A DNA stretch of 8,824 nucleotides from Syntrophaceae bacterium UBA1411 (GTDB lineage: Bacteria; Desulfobacterota; Syntrophia; Syntrophales; Smithellaceae): NCBI GenBank assembly GCA_002304995.1, contig DBPV01000102.1, positions 69,342 through 78,165 on the forward strand, given 5' to 3'. A program made the position numbers and the translations under genes. The notes beneath the pieces are model-generated. The model made no database searches, was not told where the DNA came from, and was given only the letters and a program-made list of their open reading frames with translations. This document shows, one piece after another, positions 1 through 6,568 of this stretch. Positions within the stretch are counted from its first letter, which is position 1, and the number at the start of each line of letters is the position of its first letter.

Positions 1-213
1 CAGGGCCCGGCGGGGCCTTCCGATCCTCGCCTGGCCGACGTCCAGATCAAAAAGACGCTCCTCGTGTCGCAGGACATCGTCGCGGTGGACGCGGCGGCGG
101 CCCGGATCTTCGGCAAGGACCCCCAGGACATCGGCTACATCAAAATCGGACACGCACAGAAATCCGGCAACATGAATCTCAAAGACCTGAAAATCGTCAC
201 CTACGCCATGTAA
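1..213 (+). CDS. DUF362 domain protein, C-terminal fragment
   Basis: The first 70 codons of the window are open in frame 1 and end at TAA 211-213; the 5' part lies outside. The visible stretch contains LVSQDIVAVDAAAARIFG followed by DPQDIGYIKIG. This resembles the conserved end of DUF362 proteins, where an 'xDPVAVDA...A..LGxDP..I.Y' segment is typical. DUF362 proteins often carry or accompany ferredoxin domains, and their biochemical function is not firmly established. The next gene, an iron-sulfur membrane protein, starts 12 bases downstream on the same strand, so the two are probably co-transcribed and may work in one redox process. The family call rests on a short C-terminal piece. Any N-terminal domains or signal peptide cannot be seen. 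Confidence 0.75.
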   Translation, partial: QGPAGPSDPRLADVQIKKTLLVSQDIVAVDAAAARIFGKDPQDIGYIKIGHAQKSGNMNLKDLKIVTYAM

Positions 214-217
214 GAGG
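212..217 (+). promoter_or_regulatory. Ribosome binding site deciding a TTG start
   Basis: AAGAGG overlaps the DUF362 stop codon. It lies 8 bases before TTG 226 and 17 bases before the alternative in-frame ATG 235. The spacing favours the TTG start of the iron-sulfur protein. The choice changes only three residues. Confidence 0.5.
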
Positions 218-225
218 CCGCATCC

Positions 226-1764
226 TTGACGCTCATGACCTTCCGCAAAGTCCTGTCCGGTCTTTTCCTCCTGCTGTTTCTTCTGCTGTTTGCGGGAGGG
301 GAGCGCCTCTCCGCTTTTCTGGCCGGCATTCTGCCGCCTTTCCAGTTCGTCCCCGCGCTTTTGCGGACACTGGCCCAGCCCGCGGCGCTTTTTGCAGCCG
401 GCCTCATCGGCATTGTCGTTCTCACGCTGATTTTCGGCCGGGTCTACTGCTCCTTTTTGTGCCCGCTGGGCGCGCTGCAGGATCTGCTCATCGCCGCTTC
501 CCGGAAAATCGGTCTGAGCCCCCGTCATGCGTACCGGCCGCCGAACCATCTTTTGCGTTACACCATTCTGGCGGTTGCAGCGGGCGCCCTTCTGGCGGGT
601 TTTCAGTCCGCGGTCAGTCTGCTGGATCCGTTTGCCTGGTGGGGACGGCTCGTCACGGACTTTGTTTTGCCCCTCTTGACCGGCTCCTACAATCTTGCCA
701 TTCTGGCCGGAAAGCCTTTCGATCTTTACCTGCATCCGCGGCAAACGCCTTTCATTACGCCGCCCGCGCTGGCGCTCTCGGCTGCTTTCCTGGCGCTGAT
801 CGTTTATCTGGCGCTCACCCGCGGCAGGCTTTACTGCAATACCGTCTGCCCGGTGGGCGCCTTGCTGGGGCTTTTGGCGCGCTTTTCACTTTTCCGCTTT
901 GCCGCCGAAAAAAACGCCTGCACCGAATGCGCCCGCTGCGCCGAGGTCTGCAAGGCCGGCTGCATCGACCCGCAAAATGCCGCCATTGACATGTCCCGCT
1001 GCGTGGCCTGTTTCAACTGCCTCGACGCCTGCGCGCGTACGACAATCCGCTACCGGCCGCAAATTCCCGCGGTCCGGCCCAAAGCCTGGTCGCCCGCCCG
1101 CCGCCGGGTCGTTCTCGGCGGCGTCGCGGGCGGACTCGCGCTTACGCTCGCTTCTTTTACCGGTCTGCGGTCGCTTGTCCACCGTCCGTCCGCAAAGGCG
1201 CAGACGCCCGTCACGCCGCCCGGATCGGGCAATCTGGCGCGTTTCACCAGCCGGTGCTGCGCCTGCTCGCTTTGCGTGGCTGCCTGCCCGACGGCCGTGC
1301 TGGCTCCGTCTTTTGCCGATTACGGCGCCGGCGCTCTCCTGCAGCCGAAACTGAACTATGAACAAAGCTACTGCGACTACGAGTGCAATGTCTGCGGCCG
1401 GGTGTGCCCGACCGGAGCCATTGCGGATCTGGCGCTCGCAGAAAAGAAGCTCACCGCCATCGGCGAGGCCAAGCTGCTGGAGGACATCTGTGTCGTCTAT
1501 GTGAACAAGACCAACTGCGGCGCCTGCGGCGAGGTGTGCCCCACGCACGCGATGCGTTTTGAAGATCGGGAAAATATTCTGTATCCGGAGGTCGACAAGC
1601 GCTACTGCATCGGCTGCGGCGCCTGCCAGCTCGCCTGTCCGACTACGCCCCGGTCGATTGTCGTCGAACCGCACAAGACGCACAAGCGGGCGGAAAAATA
1701 CCCGGAACCGGCCCGCAGGCCCGTGCCGCCTCCGACGGCGTCCGGCGACGACTTCCCGTTTTAG
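226..1764 (+). CDS. NapH-NapG-like fused membrane polyferredoxin (512 aa)
   Basis: Probably a membrane electron-transfer protein. About five hydrophobic segments lie in residues 7-205. They carry two NapH-type CxxxCP motifs, GRVYCSFLCP (C75, C79) and GRLYCNTVCP (C204, C208). Two ferredoxin-like clusters follow (C232/235/238/242 and C259/262/265/269). Next comes SPARRRVVLGG (289-299) with a hydrophobic run to about 311, which resembles a Tat signal. The C-terminal part resembles NapG: PPGSGN, then four Cys groups (C344/347/350/354, C383/387/390/394, C422/431/434/438, C461/464/467/471). In NapGH, known function is quinol oxidation and electron delivery to periplasmic NapA; no NapA is seen here, so the acceptor is unknown. 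AAGAGG at 212-217 is 8 bases from TTG 226 but 17 from the in-frame ATG 235, so TTG is preferred. The gene probably forms an operon with the DUF362 gene. Confidence 0.85.
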   Translation: MTLMTFRKVLSGLFLLLFLLLFAGGERLSAFLAGILPPFQFVPALLRTLAQPAALFAAGLIGIVVLTLIFGRVYCSFLCPLGALQDLLIAASRKIGLSPRHAYRPPNHLLRYTILAVAAGALLAGFQSAVSLLDPFAWWGRLVTDFVLPLLTGSYNLAILAGKPFDLYLHPRQTPFITPPALALSAAFLALIVYLALTRGRLYCNTVCPVGALLGLLARFSLFRFAAEKNACTECARCAEVCKAGCIDPQNAAIDMSRCVACFNCLDACARTTIRYRPQIPAVRPKAWSPARRRVVLGGVAGGLALTLASFTGLRSLVHRPSAKAQTPVTPPGSGNLARFTSRCCACSLCVAACPTAVLAPSFADYGAGALLQPKLNYEQSYCDYECNVCGRVCPTGAIADLALAEKKLTAIGEAKLLEDICVVYVNKTNCGACGEVCPTHAMRFEDRENILYPEVDKRYCIGCGACQLACPTTPRSIVVEPHKTHKRAEKYPEPARRPVPPPTASGDDFPF

Positions 1765-2504
1765 GCGTCGAGGCCTTCAATAAACGCAAGGACATTTTTG
1801 CCGAGGACGGAGTGATTGTATCCGCCTTCCAGAATGCCGAAGCAGCCGCCCGCGTTTCGTCTAGCCGCTTCCCGGACCCATTTTCCCATCGTGGTGTAAT
1901 CCTCGGTTTTGAGCAGGCCGCCCCAGTCCGCCTCGTGATTGTCGAAACCGGCGGAAACGGCAATCATGTCGGCGTCGGTTTTTTCGAGAGCGTTCAAAAC
2001 GGTTTTCAGATAGACGTTGCGGTCCTGGCCGCCGGGATTGAGAATCGTCACAAATCCTTTCGGCTCCAGAATGTTGATGTTGCCGTCGCCCACGTGCAGG
2101 TCAAAATCGAGAATAAACGCCTTGCGGATCCTGTCACGCTTCTTGAGACGGCAAAGCGCGATGGCCATGTTGTTGAAGTAGCAAAATCCCCAGGCGCTGT
2201 CGGCGGAAGCGTGATGTCCGGGGGGGCGGATCACGGCAAAGCAAGGCTCGGAAAGACCGATTTCGGCGGCTTTGACGGCGCCGCCCGCGGCGAGCGCGGC
2301 AATGTCGTAGACGCCTTCGCGCTTCACCTCGGCGATATGGCGCGGCGTGTGCACAGCCCCGATATCCTCTTCCGACGCCGGCTGGGGTAAAATGTAATCG
2401 ACCTTCCCCGCCAGGGCAAACTCCACGGATTCGATTCTTCCCGGATTGGAGGCGGGATCATAGGAATACACCTGCTTGAACTCTTCGGAATAAACGACTT
2501 TCAT
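1761..2504 (-). CDS. HDAC-family zinc-dependent deacetylase (AcuC-like), 247 aa
   Basis: Member of the histone deacetylase/acetoin-utilisation superfamily, which removes acetyl groups from lysines or small amides through a zinc-activated water. Visible motifs: RPPGHHA with the His dyad H97/H98, GFCYFNN (106-112), LDFDLHVGDGN with zinc ligands D135 and H137, SAGFD with third ligand D188, and LEGGYN with the transition-state Tyr229. The active site therefore looks complete. Two points differ from textbook members. The protein is short (families commonly exceed 300 aa), and the residue after zinc ligand H137 is Val where HDAC8-type enzymes have a second His. AAAGGAG (2511-2517) lies 6 bases before the ATG. 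It is the last gene of a four-gene minus-strand cluster with a sirtuin. Its TAA overlaps the convergent neighbour's TAG. The substrate is unknown; acetyl-CoA synthetase is one precedent (AcuC in Bacillus). Confidence 0.9.
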   Translation of the reverse strand: MKVVYSEEFKQVYSYDPASNPGRIESVEFALAGKVDYILPQPASEEDIGAVHTPRHIAEVKREGVYDIAALAAGGAVKAAEIGLSEPCFAVIRPPGHHASADSAWGFCYFNNMAIALCRLKKRDRIRKAFILDFDLHVGDGNINILEPKGFVTILNPGGQDRNVYLKTVLNALEKTDADMIAVSAGFDNHEADWGGLLKTEDYTTMGKWVREAARRNAGGCFGILEGGYNHSVLGKNVLAFIEGLDA

Positions 2505-2527
2505 GACATTCTCCTTTGCCGTTCAAG

Positions 2528-2542
2528 GGCGTTGCCAACGCC
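2528..2542 (-). other. Short intercistronic hairpin between Nudix and HDAC genes
   Basis: GGCGTT (2528-2533) and AACGCC (2537-2542) form a perfect 6-bp stem with a 3-base loop, starting one base after the Nudix stop codon. No T-tract follows on the minus strand, so it is not a convincing intrinsic terminator. It could be an mRNA stability or processing element, or chance. The HDAC ribosome binding site begins about 10 bases further on. Confidence 0.3.
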
Positions 2543-2543
2543 G

Positions 2544-2981
2544 TCAGTTCAGATATCCGACCGCCGCGAGCGCTTTGAGCGTATTTTGCGACACCGGATA
2601 ATGCGCCAGTTCTTCCGGGGCAAACCAGCGGGCCTCGTCCGCATCGTCCGCGCCTCTGGGTTCTCCGGACACGTACAGGGCGGCGAAATCGACCACGACA
2701 AAATGAAACCGGATCTTTCCCGACTCGTCGCGTTCGATCAGATCAAATACGTAAATGCATTCGCCCACCGCGATCGTGACGCCCGTTTCCTCGAGGATTT
2801 CCCGGGCCGCGCAGGCCTGCATCGTCTCGCCCAGTTTGAGCGTTCCTCCCGGAATCGCCCACAGGCCGCGGCCCGGGGCCACGCCTCTTTTGACCAGCAG
2901 AATCCGGCCCTCCGAGATGACGATCGCCCCTACGCCCACGCGGGGAAAGGCGGGATAGGTGTTCGGGCCGGCCGGATTCAT
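2544..2981 (-). CDS. Nudix hydrolase, 145 aa
   Basis: A single-domain Nudix enzyme of usual length, which hydrolyses a nucleoside diphosphate linked to another moiety. The complete Nudix box GX5EX7REUXEEXGU spans residues 46-68, with G46, E52, R60, E61, E64, E65 and G67 all present; the acidic residues bind the catalytic Mg2+. The preceding LWAIPGG and the hydrophobic strands VGVGAIVI and RILLVKRG are typical of the fold. Subfamily features resemble ADP-ribose/NADH pyrophosphatase-like members, but the substrate cannot be assigned from the box alone. An AGGAGG-type site (2986-2994) lies 4 bases before the ATG. The ATG overlaps the stop of the upstream NRDE gene as ATGA, implying translational coupling. 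A sirtuin two genes upstream makes (O-acetyl-)ADP-ribose an attractive but unproven substrate. Confidence 0.9.
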   Translation of the reverse strand: MNPAGPNTYPAFPRVGVGAIVISEGRILLVKRGVAPGRGLWAIPGGTLKLGETMQACAAREILEETGVTIAVGECIYVFDLIERDESGKIRFHFVVVDFAALYVSGEPRGADDADEARWFAPEELAHYPVSQNTLKALAAVGYLN

Positions 2982-3754
2982 ATATCCTCCTTTTGGCGCA
3001 GAAACGAAAAGCGGCTCGTCATCCAGGGCTCGGCTCCGCCGTTGAAAGTTTTTTCCGCAAAGGTGATCCGGCCGTTTTTTCCGACAAGCAGAATCGTTGA
3101 AGAGCGCGTGCCGTAAACAGGGCTGGAAATAAACATCGGCGACAGGATTCTTTCCCAGTCGCGATTCACACCCGTGTCCGGCAGCCGGCTGTCGGGCGGT
3201 ATGCGGCGGTCGGCAAGCAGCGCAAAGAGCGCTTCCTCGAGGGCCTTGCCTTTTTCGGCCAGGGCGGCCTTCAGAAGTTTCTTGCCCCGCAGGACTTTCG
3301 GCCAGGGCGTATCGAGAAAGCGGTTGCTCAATCCGTAAACGCCGGGGGCGAGCTTTTGCGCCCGGTCCCGGTTGGAATAAACCCAGAGCGATTCGGCGTC
3401 TCCCGCGAGCAGATTGAAGCCGTTGTATTTTTTCGCCCGGGGCAGAAGTTTTTGCAGATAAGCCTCCGGGCTCCCGGAACCGGTGAGGTAACGCCGGACC
3501 AGACGGCCGCGCGACGGAGCGCCCTCCATCCAGGAAGCGGGATCGCGGTAATTGGTGACGGCCGCGAACCGCCCTGCTTTCGTGACGCCCAGCCAGGTGC
3601 CCTTTTCCTTCAAATCCAGTCCCGCGAGCACCTGCGGATGATCGGCCCAGAAATCGGCCGGCTTCGAGGGCCGGTCGTAAAATTCGTCGCGGTTGGCCGC
3701 CAGGACGAGGCGGTAGGACGGATGCGCGTTATAGGCAAAAAGGATCAGACACAT
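2978..3754 (-). CDS. NRDE / TANGO2-family protein, 258 aa
   Basis: The N-terminus MCLILFAYN..., the ANRDEF motif (NRDE at 21-24, with RP at 28-29), GTWLGVTKAGRFAAVTNYRDP (about 53-73) and YGTRSSTILLV near the C-terminus identify the NRDE family (PF05742), related to eukaryotic TANGO2. The Cys at position 2, exposed after Met removal, is a proposed N-terminal nucleophile in this fold. Family function is unsettled; roles in heme trafficking have been proposed for TANGO2 and some bacterial homologues. Length fits the family and no signal peptide is seen. The gene lies 28 bases downstream of the sirtuin and overlaps the Nudix start by four bases (ATGA). Its own Shine-Dalgarno is weak (GTGGAAAATTTTT before the ATG). 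The functional link to its deacetylase neighbours is unknown. Confidence 0.9.
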   Translation of the reverse strand: MCLILFAYNAHPSYRLVLAANRDEFYDRPSKPADFWADHPQVLAGLDLKEKGTWLGVTKAGRFAAVTNYRDPASWMEGAPSRGRLVRRYLTGSGSPEAYLQKLLPRAKKYNGFNLLAGDAESLWVYSNRDRAQKLAPGVYGLSNRFLDTPWPKVLRGKKLLKAALAEKGKALEEALFALLADRRIPPDSRLPDTGVNRDWERILSPMFISSPVYGTRSSTILLVGKNGRITFAEKTFNGGAEPWMTSRFSFLRQKEDI

Positions 3755-3782
3755 AAAAATTTTCCACGCTGCCTTCCGAAGC

Positions 3783-4544
3783 CTACAGCGTTTTCAGCCT
3801 TTCTAAGATTTTCGTCAACGTTTCGCCGGCCGCCGCATCGATGCGGACGTCCGCCAGGTGGTCCTGCTCGGTCGGCCCCCGGTTGATGATGACGAGCTTT
3901 GCGCCCGCCTGTTTGGCCTGCACCGGCACGTACGCCGCGGGATAGACCACGAGCGACGAGCCGATCACCAGCATCACGTCGCATTCGCCGGCTTCGCGCA
4001 TGGCCTGCGCCAGCGTCTGCTGCGGCAGGGCCTCGCCGAAGAAAATCACATCGGGTTTGAGAATGCCCCGGCAGTATTCGCAGGCCGGCACCGCGTCGGA
4101 ATCGGCGTAATGCTCGCGGACCAGCGAAATCGGATACCGCGTGCCGCAGTTGAGGCAAACGAGCCTTTGCATGTTGCCGTGGAGCTCCCGGATACGCTCT
4201 TCGGACGTGCCCGCCTTCTGGTGCAGATTGTCCACATTCTGCGTAACCAGGGAAAGCAGTTTTCCCATTTTTTCCAGTTCGACGATCGCGTAATGCGCGG
4301 CGTTGGGCTTTGCGTCTTCCATGAGCCCGCCCTCGCGCAGGCGCTGCCACATTTTTTTGCGCGTCGCGTGCGACCCCAGAAACTTGTCGATGGTAAAATC
4401 GTCCGGATCGTATTTCGTCCAGAGTCCGCCGGGGCCGCGGAAATCGGGAATGCCGGATTCCGTTGAAATGCCCGCTCCTGTGAAAACAACGACTGTTACG
4501 GCTTTCGCGATCAGATCGGCGGCTTGAAAAATGCTCTGCTCCAT
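3783..4544 (-). CDS. SIR2-family NAD-dependent protein deacetylase, 253 aa
   Basis: Sirtuin that removes acyl groups from lysine using NAD+, giving nicotinamide and O-acyl-ADP-ribose. Motifs in order: GAGISTESGIPDFRGPGG (23-40), TQNVDNLHQKAG (101-112), catalytic His122 in ELHGN, a zinc-ribbon tetrad C130/C133/C155/C158, FFGEALP (168-174), GSSLVVYPA (195-203) and a late VIINRG. The Tyr-x-x-Arg pair that marks SIRT5/CobB-type desuccinylases is absent from the GLWTKYDPDDF segment. Overall it resembles Thermotoga Sir2 (class U), so a general deacetylase is expected. AAGGAAGGAG (4556-4565) precedes the ATG by 11 bases, slightly long. It is the first gene of a minus-strand cluster whose last gene is an HDAC-type deacetylase. 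A cytoplasmic location is expected. The class-U comparison is from memory, not alignment. Confidence 0.93.
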   Translation of the reverse strand: MEQSIFQAADLIAKAVTVVVFTGAGISTESGIPDFRGPGGLWTKYDPDDFTIDKFLGSHATRKKMWQRLREGGLMEDAKPNAAHYAIVELEKMGKLLSLVTQNVDNLHQKAGTSEERIRELHGNMQRLVCLNCGTRYPISLVREHYADSDAVPACEYCRGILKPDVIFFGEALPQQTLAQAMREAGECDVMLVIGSSLVVYPAAYVPVQAKQAGAKLVIINRGPTEQDHLADVRIDAAAGETLTKILERLKTL

Positions 4545-4585
4545 GGCTCAGCGCGCTCCTTCCTTATCAATGCACGACGGCATTT

Positions 4586-4613
4586 AAGATACACGAACCG
4601 CTCCAAAAATCAA
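4586..4613 (-). promoter_or_regulatory. Candidate promoter for the sirtuin-NRDE-Nudix-HDAC cluster
   Basis: On the minus strand, TTGATT (4608-4613) and TATCTT (4586-4591) are separated by 16 bases. Each matches four of six positions of the sigma-70 consensus. The site lies about 41 bases upstream of the sirtuin ATG and overlaps the T-tract that ends the aromatic operon. The match is weak and the AT-rich tract makes chance matches likely. Confidence 0.3.
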
Positions 4614-4663
4614 AAAGAAAAAAGGCGGATGGCCCGGGCGCCGGGTGACTGACGCCGGCCGCC
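4605..4663 (-). terminator. Rho-independent terminator of the aro operon
   Basis: Read on the minus strand, the sequence after the prephenate dehydrogenase stop has an outer GGCGG/CCGCC pairing (4659-4663 with 4624-4628). An inner perfect CCCGG-CGC-CCGGG hairpin (4633-4645) sits inside it. A T-rich tract of 17 T in 19 bases follows (4605-4623). The arrangement fits intrinsic termination about 40 bases after the stop at 4702. The exact fold (outer stem versus inner hairpin) is uncertain. Confidence 0.65.
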
Positions 4664-4701
4664 AATTGATGGGGGCAGGGATCGGTAAAGCGTCGCGGCC
4701 T

Positions 4702-5487
4702 TCAGGGCTTCGGAGCAAAGAGTTTGTCCGCGGCAGCTTCCATGGCGTGTTTGAGCTTTTTGCCGTCCCCTGATCCAACCAGTTCGGAAAGGGTCCGCAG
4801 GACGTTTTCATAAACGGCGAACACTTCCCGGCGGTTCGGATTTCCGGCAATGATGTCGGCGTAAAGCTCCGGGCTTTCGGTGAAGACTTTTTTCACCAGC
4901 TCCATCTTGGTCTTAAAGACCGGCGTGGCAAACGGCTCAAGCTGGATGGCGGAAAATCCCGCGGCGGCGACGGCCATGCCGAGCGCAATCGTGTTGAGGT
5001 GGCTTAAGGCCTGCACCACGGCCATCACCCGGTCGTGCTCGGCCGGCGTTTTTTCAAGGACGGTGTAACCGGCCTGTTCAAAGACCGCCTTCATCCATGC
5101 ATACCAGGTTTCTCCCCGGCCGCGGCATAAAACAATGCTGTGCCGCGCCGGATCCGCCGCCTGCGGTCCGAACAGAGGATGGCAGCCCACCACCTCGGCT
5201 GGTGAAGAAGACAGCATGAGGGCCACCGGTTCTTCCTTGAGCGAGGTGAGATCCATGAGCGCCTGAGAGCTTTGCAGAAGCGGTCCGACGTGGGCGATGA
5301 CGCCGGAAGTCGCCGCAATCGGCACGGCCACGACCACCACGTCGCAGCTGCGGGCCGCGTCGGCCGCCGTCGCGGCGGTTTTCCGGCCGGTCACGCAAAC
5401 GCGGCAGCCGCGGGCGGTGAGCAGTTCGGCCAGCCAGCGCCCCATGCCGTTGGTTCCCCCGATGATGCCCACGGAAGGCTCCGTCAT
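4702..5487 (-). CDS. tyrA: Prephenate (or arogenate) dehydrogenase, stand-alone, 261 aa
   Basis: Oxidatively decarboxylates prephenate to 4-hydroxyphenylpyruvate, or arogenate to tyrosine, in tyrosine synthesis. The nucleotide-binding start is VGIIGGTNGMGRWLAELL. VVVVAVPI, LMDLTSLKEEP, GCHPLFGP (the His of the HPxFGP motif is catalytic in E. coli TyrA), EHDRVMAVVQALSHLN and ELYADIIAGNP follow in the order of the TyrA family. There is no chorismate mutase domain, unlike E. coli TyrA. After the second beta strand the sequence is VTGRK, where a basic residue usually marks NADP preference. The frame is open 21 codons further upstream (to 5550), but the ATG at 5485-5487 fits the Rossmann start and overlaps the aroC stop as ATGA, so it is chosen. 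It is the last gene of the aro operon, before a terminator. Confidence 0.9.
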   Translation of the reverse strand: MTEPSVGIIGGTNGMGRWLAELLTARGCRVCVTGRKTAATAADAARSCDVVVVAVPIAATSGVIAHVGPLLQSSQALMDLTSLKEEPVALMLSSSPAEVVGCHPLFGPQAADPARHSIVLCRGRGETWYAWMKAVFEQAGYTVLEKTPAEHDRVMAVVQALSHLNTIALGMAVAAAGFSAIQLEPFATPVFKTKMELVKKVFTESPELYADIIAGNPNRREVFAVYENVLRTLSELVGSGDGKKLKHAMEAAADKLFAPKP

Positions 5488-6557
5488 AAACGCACCGCCT
5501 TTTGCCGGAGCCGGAAGTCGGCCAGCGCCAGACAAACCATCGCTTCGCACACCGGCACAATCCGGGGCAAAACGCAGCTGTCGTGCCGGCCGGCGACGGT
5601 AATCGTTCGCGGGCGGCCCGCGCTGTCCACGGTTTTTTGCGGCAGAGACAAAGAGGGAATCGGTTTGCAGTAGGCCCGAAGCACGATGTCCTGCCCCGTG
5701 CTGATGCCGGCCAGAATGCCGCCCGCGGAATTTTTTTCAAACCCCGCTTCGGTCATCGGATCATTGACCTCCGAGCCTTTTTTGGCGGCAACCGCCGCGC
5801 CGTCGCCGATTTCCACCGCCTTCACCGTACCGATGCTCATGAGCGCCGCCGCCAGGGACGCATCGAGTTTGTCGAATACCGGCTCGCCCAGACCCGCGGG
5901 ACAGCCGCGCGCCAGAATTTCCACCACGCCGCCCAGCGTGTCTCCCTCCCGGCGCACCTGCGCCAGGCGCTCTTCCATCGCGGCCGCGGCGCGCGCGTCG
6001 GGGCAGTAGAGGGCAGAAGCGTAAATGCTTTGTTTCGTGATTCCAGCTACTGCCGCCTCCGGATCGGCCCAGATGCCGCCGATGGCTTTCGTGTAGGCCA
6101 GCACCTCGATTCCTTCCGCGGCCAGCACTTTGGCGGCCACCGCCCCCGCCGCCACACGGGCCGCCGTTTCGCGCCCCGAAGCGCGGCCGCCGCCGCGCCA
6201 GTCCCGCAGGCCGTATTTTTTGAAGTAGGTGTAGTCTCCGTGACCGGGACGGAAAACGTCCCGGAGCTCCTCGTAGGCGGACTGCCGCTGATCGGCGTTG
6301 CAGAGCAGCAAGGAAATCGGCGTGCCGGTGGTTTTTCCCTCAAAAACGCCGGAGAGAATTTTCACCCGGTCTTCTTCCGCCCGCGGCGTCGCGCCCGGCG
6401 TGCGGCCGGGTTTGCGGCGATCCAGCGCCTGCTGAATATCGCTTTCCCCGAGCGCCAGGCCTGCCGGACAGCCGTCGATCACGGCCCCCAGCGCGGCGCC
6501 GTGCGACTCTCCCCAGGTCGTCACGCAAAATACCGAGCCAAACGTATTGCCCGCCAT
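5484..6557 (-). CDS. aroC: Chorismate synthase, 357 aa
   Basis: Catalyses the last step of the shikimate pathway, the FMN-dependent 1,4-elimination of phosphate from EPSP to chorismate. All three family signatures are present: WGESHGAALGAVIDGCPAG (15-33, His19), the GGGRASGRETAARVAAGA segment from about 122, and GRHDSCVLPRIVPVCEAM near 323-340. RPGHGDYTYFKKYG (103-116, His106) is also conserved. Length is normal for the bacterial enzyme. The ATG at 6555-6557 is preceded by a GGGAGAGGG ribosome site. The same frame is open far upstream through aroK, but the family N-terminus (GNTFGxxFxVTTWGESHG) begins at this ATG. It lies 11 bases after the aroK stop, and its TGA overlaps the next ATG. The long upstream open frame matters for the slippery-site observation reported separately. 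Confidence 0.97.
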   Translation of the reverse strand: MAGNTFGSVFCVTTWGESHGAALGAVIDGCPAGLALGESDIQQALDRRKPGRTPGATPRAEEDRVKILSGVFEGKTTGTPISLLLCNADQRQSAYEELRDVFRPGHGDYTYFKKYGLRDWRGGGRASGRETAARVAAGAVAAKVLAAEGIEVLAYTKAIGGIWADPEAAVAGITKQSIYASALYCPDARAAAAMEERLAQVRREGDTLGGVVEILARGCPAGLGEPVFDKLDASLAAALMSIGTVKAVEIGDGAAVAAKKGSEVNDPMTEAGFEKNSAGGILAGISTGQDIVLRAYCKPIPSLSLPQKTVDSAGRPRTITVAGRHDSCVLPRIVPVCEAMVCLALADFRLRQKAVRL

Positions 6558-6568
6558 ACCCTCTCCCG

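Noticed and set aside
886..1683. Minus-strand open frame of 265 codons opposite the polyferredoxin gene
   Set aside because: Antisense shadow of a gene with clear cysteine-cluster motifs; no domain or ribosome site seen.
2528..2542. Hairpin after the Nudix gene as a true terminator
   Set aside because: The stem is only 6 bp and is followed by CTTGAACGG rather than a T-tract, so transcription into the HDAC gene is expected to continue.
3745..4350. Minus-strand 201-codon frame overlapping the sirtuin gene
   Set aside because: Arg/Gly/Ala-rich shadow in another frame of the same strand; the sirtuin frame carries all catalytic and zinc residues.
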